A stretch of DNA of 64,000 nucleotides from contig CP126123.1 of NCBI GenBank assembly GCA_030123605.1, positions 620,001 to 684,000 of the forward strand, in the 5' to 3' direction. Made by a program: the position numbers and the translations under genes. Below the pieces are notes generated by a model. The model worked only from the letters and a program-made list of their open reading frames with translations, did not search any database and was not told the DNA's origin. This document shows, piece by piece, positions 45,651 through 53,249 of this stretch. The DNA comes from Nitrospira sp. GTDB lineage: Bacteria > Nitrospirota > Nitrospiria > Nitrospirales > Nitrospiraceae. Within the stretch, counting starts at the first letter, position 1. Each line of letters begins with the position of its first letter.

Positions 45651-47108
45651 CTACCCGCCCGCGCTTCCGACCGGTCCCCCTGCCTCGGTCATGCGCCAGG
45701 GATCGAGCAGTTGGGTGAGCCGCTTTTCCGGCAACACGTTCTGTTCGAGCGCGACCTCCCGGACGGTCTTTCCTGATTTGTACGCATCCTTGGCCAATTG
45801 TGCAGCGGCTTCGTAGCCGATGACGGGAGCCAGAGCAGTGCACATCGCAAGGCTTTCTTCGATCAAACTCTTACATCGTTCTTCATTCGCCTTGATGCCC
45901 TCGATACATTTGACGGCGAAGTTCGTCGAGGCCGTCGCCAGCAGCTCGATGGATTGCAACAGGTTGTAGGCCATGACCGGCAGCATGACGATCAATTCGA
46001 AATTGGCCGCCTGCCCCCCGACCGTGATCGTGACATCGTTGCCGAACACCTGGGCGCAGACCATGGTGACGGATTCGGCAATGACCGGATTGACCTTTCC
46101 CGGCATGATGGATGATCCCGGCTGGGTTTCGGGGAGATTGATCTCGCCGAGCCCGCAACGCGGACCGGAGCCGAGCCAGCGGATGTCGTTGGCGATCTTC
46201 ATCAGGCTGACCGCCACGGTCCTTAATGCTCCGCTCGCCTCCACAAGCGAGTCCTGAGCCGATTGTCCTTCGAAGTGGTTCGCGGCTTCTTGAAAGGGAC
46301 AGCCGGTTTCTTTCGAGATGATGGCCATGACCTTGGCCGCGAACTTCGGGTGGCAGTTGAGCCCGGTGCCGACGGCGGTGCCGCCGAGGGCGACTTCGCT
46401 CAAAGCCGCTTGAGCCCTCTTCATACGCGCGATGCCCAATTCGATTTGTCGCGCGTAGCCCCCGAATTCCTGACCCAGGCGAACCGGCGTAGCATCCTGC
46501 AAATGGGTGCGGCCGATTTTCACGACCTTGTCGAACTCGCGGGCTTTCCCGTTCAGCGCATTATGGAGCCGCGTGAGCGCCGGGATCAATTGCCGTTGAA
46601 TCGTTTCCGAGGCCGCGATGTGAATGGCGGTCGGAATGACGTCGTTGCTCGACTGCCCCAGGTTCACGTGGTCGTTCGGGTGCACCAGCTTGCTGCCCCT
46701 GGCGCCGCCGAGCAGTTCCGTCGCGCGGTTCGAAATCACTTCGTTCGTATTCATGTTGGTCGAGGTGCCGGAGCCGGTTTGGAAAATGTCCACCGGAAAT
46801 TCGGCATCGAGGGATCCCTCCACCACTTCGGTCGCGGCACGCATGATTGCGTCGGCCGGCTTCTTGTCGAGCAGTTTCAAGGAATGGTTGACGGAAGCCG
46901 CTGCGCGTTTGATCAAGCCCATGGCGCGGATCATGGCACGCGGCATGCGCAGCGAACTGATGGGGAAGTTTTCGATCGCCCGGGCCGTCTGCACACCATA
47001 GTAGGCATCGGCGGGAACCGGTAGTTCTCCCATCGTGTCCCGTTCCGTGCGGGTCTGTGTCGTCGGAGTCGTGGTGGCCTTGCCGGTTTTGCGTGACGCT
47101 TTCTTCAT
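45651..47108 (-). CDS. fumC: Class II fumarate hydratase
   Basis: FumC interconverts fumarate and malate in the TCA cycle. ATG 47108, behind GAGGAGATCC, gives 485 residues. About 25 residues of Lys/Thr-rich N-terminal extension precede the core, which starts ERDTMGELPVPADAYYG. TGSGTSTNMNTNEV, HPNDHVNLGQSSND, and the catalytic-loop motif GSSIMPGKVNP identify class II fumarase. It is oxygen-stable and lacks an Fe-S cluster. It lies near citrate synthase and malic enzyme. Confidence 0.95.
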   Translation of the reverse strand: MKKASRKTGKATTTPTTQTRTERDTMGELPVPADAYYGVQTARAIENFPISSLRMPRAMIRAMGLIKRAAASVNHSLKLLDKKPADAIMRAATEVVEGSLDAEFPVDIFQTGSGTSTNMNTNEVISNRATELLGGARGSKLVHPNDHVNLGQSSNDVIPTAIHIAASETIQRQLIPALTRLHNALNGKAREFDKVVKIGRTHLQDATPVRLGQEFGGYARQIELGIARMKRAQAALSEVALGGTAVGTGLNCHPKFAAKVMAIISKETGCPFQEAANHFEGQSAQDSLVEASGALRTVAVSLMKIANDIRWLGSGPRCGLGEINLPETQPGSSIMPGKVNPVIAESVTMVCAQVFGNDVTITVGGQAANFELIVMLPVMAYNLLQSIELLATASTNFAVKCIEGIKANEERCKSLIEESLAMCTALAPVIGYEAAAQLAKDAYKSGKTVREVALEQNVLPEKRLTQLLDPWRMTEAGGPVGSAGG

Positions 47109-47287
47109 CGTCGGATCTCCTCGAGTCGCTGGCGATTGTCGTGCCGGAGCCGCGCATCTTAAACGGTCTCGCGGCGGAAGCACAAGCGTCGTCCGCTCAG
47201 GACGTGGGTGCGGCTCCCGCTTCCGAGGCGACAGGTCGGTCCGAAACGATGCATGACTGAAGCGGGGGACGGGACGGCTTGTTATGC

Positions 47288-47325
47288 TTAAAAAAGCAAA
47301 GGCCCGCCGAAGCGGGCCTTTCTTC
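47288..47325 (-). terminator. Rho-independent terminator of hsp20
   Basis: On the minus strand, AAAGGCCCGC, a TTCG tetraloop and GCGGGCCTTT form a perfect stem, followed by GCTTTTTTAAG. This is a textbook intrinsic terminator about 20-50 bp downstream of the hsp20 stop. Confidence 0.88.
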
Positions 47326-47343
47326 GCATGGGACTTGATTCGA

Positions 47344-47799
47344 TCAGGCGATCTTCACATCGATCTGCTTCGGTTTCGCCTTTTCCGATTTCGGGAGATG
47401 GAGGTGCAGTACACCGTCGGCATACTCCGCCCTCACCTTGCCCTCGTCGACCGTATCCGGAAGCGTGAAGCTTCGGACGAACCGGCCGTACGATCGTTCG
47501 ATGCGATGATATTTCTTGCCCTTCTCTTCCTTCTCCTGCTTCCGTTCACCTTGAATCGTCAAGACCCCGTCTTCCACCGTCACCTTGACGTCTTCCTTCT
47601 TCACCTCCGGAAGCTCGGCCTTGATGGCGTATTCGCCTTCGGTTTCAGTGATGTCCACGGTCGGTGTCCAGTCGGCGACGGTCATCACCTCCTTGGACTG
47701 TCCGACGGCCGGGTTGCTTGCCGGTCGTGCGATCATCCGATTCAAGCGATCAGACATCTCTTCCAATTCTCGGAACGGATCCCATTTCACGATAGCCAT
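47344..47799 (-). CDS. Small heat-shock protein Hsp20
   Basis: This is an ATP-independent holdase chaperone. ATG 47799 behind CAGGAGG gives 151 residues. The N-terminus MAIVKWDPFRELEEMSDRLN is the family start. The alpha-crystallin domain (about 45-140) contains PTVDITETEGEYAIKAELPE and YGRFVRSFTLPDTVD, with the short IxV-like tail IDVKIA. The gene is monocistronic, with its own terminator. Its leader can fold so that the Shine-Dalgarno is paired, suggesting temperature-controlled translation. Confidence 0.95.
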   Translation of the reverse strand: MAIVKWDPFRELEEMSDRLNRMIARPASNPAVGQSKEVMTVADWTPTVDITETEGEYAIKAELPEVKKEDVKVTVEDGVLTIQGERKQEKEEKGKKYHRIERSYGRFVRSFTLPDTVDEGKVRAEYADGVLHLHLPKSEKAKPKQIDVKIA

Positions 47800-47805
47800 G
47801 GTTCG

Positions 47806-47869
47806 ACCTCCTGTGTGGATGTGTTGAGTGGGTTCATCTAAGCGACATCCCACTCACTGGTTTGGAGGT
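47806..47869 (-). promoter_or_regulatory. Putative RNA-thermometer-like leader of hsp20
   Basis: In the minus-strand leader, ACCTCC (47869-47864) is complementary to the Shine-Dalgarno GGAGGT (47811-47806). Nested inside this is a hairpin with seven-base arms GAGTGGG (47855-47849) and CCCACTC (47832-47826). Together they form a two-part stem that would hide the ribosome binding site at low temperature. The pairings are seen in the sequence; the thermosensor role is inferred from the gene type. Confidence 0.5.
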
Positions 47870-47987
47870 AACGTTGACCACGATGAAGTCAAGAGCGTGC
47901 CCTGAAGACTTATCGTCGCCCGCAGGGCCTTGACATTCGAGGCTCCGGCATTATTTAGTAACGCGCATTACGGATGGAGAGGACATC

Positions 47988-48077
47988 ATGTTGGAATTCA
48001 TCTCATACGCATTGCTCGGCGGGATCATGTTCGCGGCGTCTCTCGTCTTGTGGGTATTCATCCGTCGGACCGAATGA
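47988..48077 (+). CDS. 29-residue single-pass membrane protein
   Basis: This tiny gene has a good Shine-Dalgarno (ATGGAGAGGACATC then ATG). The product begins MLEFISYALLGG, has one hydrophobic helix and ends in FIRRTE, giving an N-out/C-in orientation by the positive-inside rule. No family was recognised. It ends 4 bp before the stop of the convergent citrate synthase gene. Confidence 0.55.
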   Translation: MLEFISYALLGGIMFAASLVLWVFIRRTE

Positions 48078-48081
48078 CCGA

Positions 48082-49215
48082 CTACCGGCGGTCGATCGGC
48101 ACATAGGGCCGGTCGTGTTCTCCTGAGTAGATCTGATCTGGGCGGAAGAGCTTGTTTTCCCGGAGTTGCTCCAGCCAATGCGCCAGCCACCCGCTCACCC
48201 TCGCCATGGCGAACAACGGTGTAAAGAGATCCACCTCGATTCCCATCTTGTCGTAAATGATGCCTGAATAGAAATCGACGTTCGGATAGATCCCCTTTTC
48301 CTGCAGCCGTTCGCCGGCGAGTTGTTCCACCGCCACCGCGACCTCGTAGAGCGGCGAAGTGCCGCAGACGTTGAACAGCCGTATCGAGAGATCCTGCAGC
48401 ACGGTAGCACGGGGATCCTTGACCTTATAGACGCGATGTCCGAATCCCATAAGCTTTTGTTTGCCGTTCAGCTTGGCCTCGACGGCGGCACGGGCTTGCG
48501 TCGCGGTGCCGATCTCCCTCAGCATCGTCACGACTTCCTCGTTGGCGCCTCCGTGCAACGGCCCCTTCAGCGCTCCGATCGCCGAAGCCACGACGGTGTA
48601 GGGGTCGGCCAGGGTCGAGGCGGTGACCATGCCGGCGAAGGTCGAGGCGTTCATGGTGTGTTCGGCGTGAAGAATCAGGCAGTCGTCGAAGATCTCGCTC
48701 CATAACCGGTGCGGCACGGCTTCGGTCAACATATAGAGGAAGTTGTCGGCGAACGGGAGGTCATCGCGCGGCGGAATGTATTCATCTCCGCGCCGCAGCC
48801 TGGCCCAGGCAGCTACGATGGTCGGCAGTTTGGCGATCAGCCGCACGGCAGACCAGTAGTTGTTGTCCGTGTCTTTCACATTGCGCCCTGGGTAGAACAT
48901 CCCGAGCGCGGCCACGGCCGCCTGGAGTGCGTCCATGGGATGGCCGTGCTCCGGCAGACATTTCAGCAGATCCACGATGCGAAACTTGATCCGACGGTGG
49001 TGGGTGATGTCTTGAACCCACCGGGTGAGTTCGGGCGTCGTCGGTAATCTGCCGAAGAGCAGGAGGTAACTGGTTTCAAGGAAGGATGACTGTTGACACA
49101 GTTCTTCCACCCTGATGCCACGATATTCGAGTATCCCCCTTGTGCCATCGACATCGCTGATCGCTGATTTTGCGGCAGGAATACCGGCCAGGCCCGGCAT
49201 GAAGTCATGCGGCAT
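48082..49215 (-). CDS. gltA: Citrate synthase (short type)
   Basis: This condenses oxaloacetate and acetyl-CoA to citrate. The 377-residue length fits the smaller dimeric type shared with 2-methylcitrate synthases. Active-site blocks are LHAEHTMNASTFAG, GALKGPLHGGANEEV, MGFGHRVYKVKDPRA and PNVDFYSGIIYDKMGI (catalytic Asp). The substrate preference (acetyl-CoA or propionyl-CoA) is not settled by eye, but no prp genes are adjacent, so the TCA role is favoured. Confidence 0.93.
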   Translation of the reverse strand: MPHDFMPGLAGIPAAKSAISDVDGTRGILEYRGIRVEELCQQSSFLETSYLLLFGRLPTTPELTRWVQDITHHRRIKFRIVDLLKCLPEHGHPMDALQAAVAALGMFYPGRNVKDTDNNYWSAVRLIAKLPTIVAAWARLRRGDEYIPPRDDLPFADNFLYMLTEAVPHRLWSEIFDDCLILHAEHTMNASTFAGMVTASTLADPYTVVASAIGALKGPLHGGANEEVVTMLREIGTATQARAAVEAKLNGKQKLMGFGHRVYKVKDPRATVLQDLSIRLFNVCGTSPLYEVAVAVEQLAGERLQEKGIYPNVDFYSGIIYDKMGIEVDLFTPLFAMARVSGWLAHWLEQLRENKLFRPDQIYSGEHDRPYVPIDRR

Positions 49216-49413
49216 ATGTGCTGTCTCCTCTTCTCAATGAAACTCACGGGTGATCATCGAACAGGGCGATGCGCAACAACTCGTCCGACATCAACGCACT
49301 GCGTCGACGGGTTCGCCTTGTCTCTACGACTTTCTCACTCAGCTTACCATGTTCGGAGGCCTCGACTCAGCCGTCACCTTGAATTGACCGGACCCGCTAG
49401 GCATACTAGCAAA

Positions 49414-49701
49414 ATGCCGCTGCGATGCTCGAATGTGGGGAATTCGGTGAGAGGATCGGTGCGAATTTTTCTCGTGCTCGGCTTTGCGGTCCTGGGCTTG
49501 GCATTGGTAATCCTTTGGCGAGAGGATCACACGACTGCTCCACCGGGGCCGGCGGCTCCGCCGGGATCACCACTGTTCGGGCGCAGCACCTTGAGTCACG
49601 GAGGGCCGGCCGCGGGCTCCCTTCCGGACGCGCAACGACGGCCGGCTTTGCTCGGTCGCAACGCGTCCTCCGACCAGTCTCAGGACTTCCCGGGGAGGTA
49701 A
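49414..49701 (+). CDS. Small membrane-anchored hypothetical protein
   Basis: One N-terminal hydrophobic helix (VRIFLVLGFAVLGLALVILW) is followed by a Pro/Gly/Ala-rich tail (APPGPAAPPGSPLFG...). Start is uncertain: ATG 49414 gives 95 residues, while GTG 49459 with GAGAGG upstream gives 80. No family was recognised. It ends 3 bp before the next gene, so they form a pair. The tail resembles an extracytoplasmic linker rather than a folded domain. Confidence 0.45.
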   Translation: MPLRCSNVGNSVRGSVRIFLVLGFAVLGLALVILWREDHTTAPPGPAAPPGSPLFGRSTLSHGGPAAGSLPDAQRRPALLGRNASSDQSQDFPGR

Positions 49702-49704
49702 GGG

Positions 49705-50082
49705 ATGCATCGATTTCGCCTACTGGCGATCGTCATGGTGATGGGCTGTGTCGTTCCTGGTTGGGCTGAAGACGACATCACGGCCTTCGCCGTCGTCAGC
49801 GATCCGCCGAAAGACAAGGCGCGCGTCTCCGCGAAGACGCTCCTGGACGGTACGGTGTCCGATATGAAGCTGGTGCCGGCGGAATCGGTGGTCGGCAATA
49901 CGGTGTGGCGCAATCTTGAGGTCTGTCACGCGCTCAAGCTCGAGGGCACGAAATCAGGGGATGGATTCAGGGTGAACTCGGTACGAATGCTCGATGCCAG
50001 CATGCTGCCGATGGCGTTGCAGGGGTATGCCGGAGATTGCCTGATCAAAAAGGCGGTGGAGATTGCGCCGATGGCGGACTGA
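49705..50082 (+). CDS. Small secreted hypothetical protein
   Basis: The 125-residue product starts at ATG 49705 with GGGGAGGTAAGGG upstream. A signal peptide (cleavage near GWA/EDD) leads to a mature domain of about 100 residues with two cysteines (EVCHALK and GDCLIKK) that could pair in the periplasm. The strand pattern (ITAFAVVSD, GFRVNSVRML) suggests a small beta-fold. Function is unknown. It is preceded directly by the membrane-anchored small protein gene. Confidence 0.7.
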   Translation: MHRFRLLAIVMVMGCVVPGWAEDDITAFAVVSDPPKDKARVSAKTLLDGTVSDMKLVPAESVVGNTVWRNLEVCHALKLEGTKSGDGFRVNSVRMLDASMLPMALQGYAGDCLIKKAVEIAPMAD

Positions 50083-50109
50083 CTGGAAGAGGTCTGCGTG
50101 GAGAGTGAT

Positions 50110-50155
50110 AAGTTCTGAGTTACAACTCAGAATCCAGAACTCAGAACTCAAGACT
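50110..50155. repeat. AACTCAGAA-type short repeat cluster
   Basis: The segment contains a perfect inverted repeat, TTCTGAGTT-AC-AACTCAGAA, followed by direct repeats CAGAACTCAGAACTCA. The same nine-base word forms the arms of the inverted repeat at 17239-17312. It lies in the gap between two convergent genes and may act as a bidirectional terminator-like hairpin or be a slippage-prone repeat. Confidence 0.6.
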
Positions 50156-50165
50156 CGCCACTTCT

Positions 50166-50543
50166 TTAGGCGCTACAAGTCGGGCAGATCGTCGGTTCTT
50201 GTTCCGCATCGCATTCGTCCGACGTCAACGGAAAGAACTGCTCGCACTGCCGGCAGGTGCGGATCTCGAAATAGGCGACTCCCTGTTCGTCGATGTCGGT
50301 CGGGAGCAGCAGCTCGATGGGGTCGTAGCCCAGGCGGACATCATCCTCGAATCGAATGACGGCAAGGCGGTCGTTGAACACTTCGAAGGCGGCTTCTGTG
50401 CCCTTCCGTTCCACACGATGCCCGACGACGAACACCGGCTGTCCTTTGCGTTTGGTGCGCAGGTCCTTCAACGTGCGCTGAGTCGCCGTCGCGCAGGCAA
50501 ACTTTCCTGTTTGGTTGCTGGTATCGGTTCCAAAAAGCGGCAT
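50166..50543 (-). CDS. Hypothetical protein with C-terminal zinc-ribbon-like cysteines
   Basis: The 125-residue protein has a central beta-rich part (GQPVFVVGHRVERKGTEAAFEVF, RLAVIRFEDDVRLGYD). The C-terminus carries CRQCEQFF and, 20 residues later, ICPTC, a CxxC...CxxC arrangement that could bind zinc. No family was recognised. It is convergent with the small secreted protein gene, with the short repeat cluster between them. Confidence 0.6.
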   Translation of the reverse strand: MPLFGTDTSNQTGKFACATATQRTLKDLRTKRKGQPVFVVGHRVERKGTEAAFEVFNDRLAVIRFEDDVRLGYDPIELLLPTDIDEQGVAYFEIRTCRQCEQFFPLTSDECDAEQEPTICPTCSA

Positions 50544-50635
50544 GAGGTGACCTACTTTGTTCGTAACGGTTGATGTAACACAGGTGAAAAAATTGCGTCA
50601 AGAGAGCCTTGCGATGAAGGAGAAAGGTTGAAGCC

Positions 50636-50986
50636 ATGGCGGAGATCACGATCTATCAGAAACCCACTTGTTCTACCTGTCGGGAAGCGGTCCGGCTGCT
50701 GCGTGAAAGCGGACAGCCGTTCAAAGCGATCAACTATTATGAGCAACCGTTTACCAGGAGCCGGCTCAAGGCGCTGTTGAAGAAGGCGGGGCTCGCCCCG
50801 CGCGATGTGTTGCGCACGAAAGAGGATCTGTACCGCTCCCTCAAACTTGCAGACAAAACGCTGAGCGATGACGAGGTGCTCGACCTGATGGTCGAACATC
50901 CGGACTTGATCCAGCGGCCCCTCGTTGAGAAGGGCGACCAGGCGATGTTGGCGCGACCGGCCGACACGATCACGAAGCTGTTGTAA
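50636..50986 (+). CDS. ArsC/Spx-family thioredoxin-like protein
   Basis: This 116-residue protein has a thioredoxin-like fold and begins ITIYQKPTCSTCREAV, with a CxxC at 12-15 followed by an ArsC-like NYYEQPFTRSRLKALLKKAGL. The LVEKGDQAMLARP block corresponds to the conserved arginine segment. Arsenate reductases of this type usually have a single Cys followed by SxxR (CxxS), so the CxxC here may make it Spx-like or a glutaredoxin-dependent variant. No arsenic-resistance gene is nearby, so arsenate may not be the real substrate. Confidence 0.88.
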   Translation: MAEITIYQKPTCSTCREAVRLLRESGQPFKAINYYEQPFTRSRLKALLKKAGLAPRDVLRTKEDLYRSLKLADKTLSDDEVLDLMVEHPDLIQRPLVEKGDQAMLARPADTITKLL

Positions 50987-51062
50987 CGGAGTCCGCCGCT
51001 GTGCGCTCCTGCGCGCGGCGGCAGGAGCGGCGGTGCGACAAGCAGGATGGAGGACGCCGACC

Positions 51063-51281
51063 ATGGATGCGTTCGGTTCGATTGATCGAGTGTCGTTTCT
51101 CGGGCGGATACTGCAGCGACTCAATCTGCGATTTCCTTCATTGTTCGTCCTGTTCGCCGCGCTCACCTTGGCCGATCTTGTCGTCCCGGACGTGATTCCG
51201 CTGGCCGATGAAATCGGCCTGGCCCTGTTGACGTTGTTGCTGGGATTGTGGAAAGACCGTCGGACCAGCAGCCGACCTTGA
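51063..51281 (+). CDS. Small membrane protein
   Basis: The start at ATG 51063 with an upstream GGAGG gives 72 residues. An amphipathic N-terminus (GRILQRLNLRFPSLF) is followed by two hydrophobic segments separated by PDVIPLADE and a basic tail, KDRRTSSRP. It resembles the DUF6116-type small proteins as I recall them. Function is unknown. It follows the ArsC-like gene by 76 bp on the same strand. Confidence 0.6.
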   Translation: MDAFGSIDRVSFLGRILQRLNLRFPSLFVLFAALTLADLVVPDVIPLADEIGLALLTLLLGLWKDRRTSSRP

Positions 51282-51291
51282 AGGGGATTAT

Positions 51292-52497
51292 CTAGGCTTG
51301 ATCGAGGTGGCCGAATCGGAGTTTGCCGGCATCCGGATCGATCCAGACCTTGAGACGGCCGGCCAACACGCTGAGCAGGGTTTCACCGACCAGTTGACGG
51401 CGCCACCCGCGTAGGACCGGGATATCGATTTCTTCCGCCGGCGAGGTCCGTTCGACCAGGGCCTGCAGGTCGCCCGTGGTGGCAATCAGAGTGGGGGCGA
51501 TGTTTTCAATGGAGGCGCGGGACTTGAGGACCGCCTGAAGGAGTTCCAACATCCCGGTGGATTCGGGGTCCGGTTTGCGGTCTCGCGGGACCTCAGGCCA
51601 TTCGGATTCCGGCCTGGCCAGCGCCTGCTGCATCGTCGCGAGCAAGGCCTGGCCGTTTCGTTCCACCTCGGAGGAGTACATACCGCGCATGCTGCGGAGC
51701 TGATCGAGGGTGCGCGGTGTTTGACGGGCCAACTGCACCAGGACCTCATCGCGCAAGACGCGGCCCCTCGGCACATTCCGACGTCGCGCTTCCCCTTCCC
51801 GCCAGGCAGCGAGATCGCGCAGGACACCGGCCGCGCGAGGTTTGAGGCTGTCCCACCCGCGAATACGTTGGTAGCGCTCTTGCGGGTCCCGAGCCTGCGC
51901 GCCTAGGGACACCTCCAGGCGGGAGAATTCTTCATCGACCCATTGCAACCGGCCCATGACGGTCAGCTTTTGCCGCAGGTGCCGGTGCACGGGCAGGAGA
52001 AACGTCACGTCGTCCAGCGCATAGGCCAGTTGATCGTGGCTCAACGGCCGCTGGCTCCAATTCGTGAAGGTGTGAGCTTTGTCGAGTTTGACGCCTTGGA
52101 CTCGCTGCACCAGATTGCCATAAGCGGTTTGTGCGCCGTATCCGACCAGAGCGGCGGCAATCTGCGTATCGAAGAACGGTTTCGGCAGGCGGCCGGCATG
52201 GTGCGAAAACAATTCGAGGTCCTGCCGCCCTGCGTGCAGGACTTTCTCGATGTGGCTATCGCACAGGATGTCCCAGAAGCGGGCGATCGGCGCGGTCTCC
52301 TGTACGGCGGGAAAATCGATGACCGCGGCCACTCCGTCCGCCGCCACCTGGATCAACTCCAGGCGCGGGACGAAGTGTTCTTCACCCATGAATTCGGTGT
52401 CGATGGCGATGATGGAGCGGTCTGCGAGTCGGTCGCAGAGGGCGTCGAGTGCCTCGTCGGAGGTGACGAAGATTTGGTCCGGTTGCGGTGCGGGCAT
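51292..52497 (-). CDS. rnd: Ribonuclease D
   Basis: RNase D is a 3'-5' exonuclease that trims tRNA and other structured RNAs. The 401-residue product shows the DEDDy exonuclease domain: AIDTEFMGE (D33, E35), LHAGRQDLELFSHH (second Asp), and the LAYALDDVTFLLPVHRHL block with Tyr and final Asp. Two HRDC-like helical domains follow. Length is typical. Its stop lies 10 bp from the convergent small membrane gene, and its start is 3 bp downstream of the J-domain gene. Confidence 0.94.
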   Translation of the reverse strand: MPAPQPDQIFVTSDEALDALCDRLADRSIIAIDTEFMGEEHFVPRLELIQVAADGVAAVIDFPAVQETAPIARFWDILCDSHIEKVLHAGRQDLELFSHHAGRLPKPFFDTQIAAALVGYGAQTAYGNLVQRVQGVKLDKAHTFTNWSQRPLSHDQLAYALDDVTFLLPVHRHLRQKLTVMGRLQWVDEEFSRLEVSLGAQARDPQERYQRIRGWDSLKPRAAGVLRDLAAWREGEARRRNVPRGRVLRDEVLVQLARQTPRTLDQLRSMRGMYSSEVERNGQALLATMQQALARPESEWPEVPRDRKPDPESTGMLELLQAVLKSRASIENIAPTLIATTGDLQALVERTSPAEEIDIPVLRGWRRQLVGETLLSVLAGRLKVWIDPDAGKLRFGHLDQA

Positions 52498-52500
52498 CGG

Positions 52501-53130
52501 TCACTCGGTGGGACGGTACTCCGCCCCGCGTGAAATCGGCGGTTCGATATTGCTGAGGCTCAAGTATTCCTTCAAGAATTGATAGGCTTCGAGAATGCGC
52601 CGAAGCTCAGGTTCCGAACTCCGATCACCGTTGCGCGCATCCGGGTGCAATTCCTTGGCACGTTGCCGGAAGGCCGTCGTCACATCGGCTAGCGGCGTGC
52701 CGAACTCGAGGCCCAGAATCTGATAGGCATCGCAGGCGTTGGTGACGTCATTGCCGGAACCAGTGGGATTCCCCTCCCCTCCTGCCGCCTTCAAGAAATC
52801 GGCCAGATTGATTTTACGACGGCGCCGCCGTGGGCGCTCGCGCACTTCACTGTCGAGTTCGTCCCAGCGATCTTCCACGAACTCCAATCGAGATTCCAAG
52901 CGAATGGCGCCGGACACATCCTTCACCAGGTCCAACTCGTCCTCGATTTGCTGCAGCGATCGCTCGACTTCCTCCAACCCCGGTTCGATGCGGAAATAAC
53001 TGTCCACCCGTTCCTGCATCATGAAGTCGACGGCGAATTCCATACTGTCCGCGTTCTTGGCGCGCAGCATCCCGATCCGCCGTCTCATTCCCCGTTGATA
53101 CTTGAAGAGTCGGTTGCTTGAAAAGGCCAC
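52501..53130 (-). CDS. J-domain protein with coiled-coil N-terminus
   Basis: The 209-residue protein has an N-terminal helical/coiled-coil part (EVERSLQQIEDELDLVKDV) and a very basic patch (RPRRRRRKIN). The C-terminal J-domain is AYQILGLEFGTPLADVTTAFRQR with the HPD tripeptide in KELHPDARNG. It should stimulate a DnaK-type ATPase. It lacks the Gly/Phe and zinc-finger regions of DnaJ, so it is a specialised co-chaperone. It is translated just before rnd (3-bp gap). Confidence 0.85.
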   Translation of the reverse strand: MAFSSNRLFKYQRGMRRRIGMLRAKNADSMEFAVDFMMQERVDSYFRIEPGLEEVERSLQQIEDELDLVKDVSGAIRLESRLEFVEDRWDELDSEVRERPRRRRRKINLADFLKAAGGEGNPTGSGNDVTNACDAYQILGLEFGTPLADVTTAFRQRAKELHPDARNGDRSSEPELRRILEAYQFLKEYLSLSNIEPPISRGAEYRPTE

Positions 53131-53249
53131 GGGTCCTCGCTGGGCGCGACCTCGCCATGGTGATGGTGCGAGGTCGGTCGCATCTTAGCACAACGTTTGA
53201 GGTTGCGATAAGGGCCGTGCGTCCCGGTCATCGATGTGAGGATGATGGA

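Noticed and set aside
47870-47960. Sigma-32-type promoter for hsp20
   Set aside because: A TTGACT is present but no convincing heat-shock -10 (CCCAT-type) at the right spacing was found, so no promoter was annotated.
50636-50986. Arsenic resistance role for the ArsC-like gene
   Set aside because: No arsR, arsB or acr3 genes are nearby and the active site reads CxxC, so only the fold family was called.
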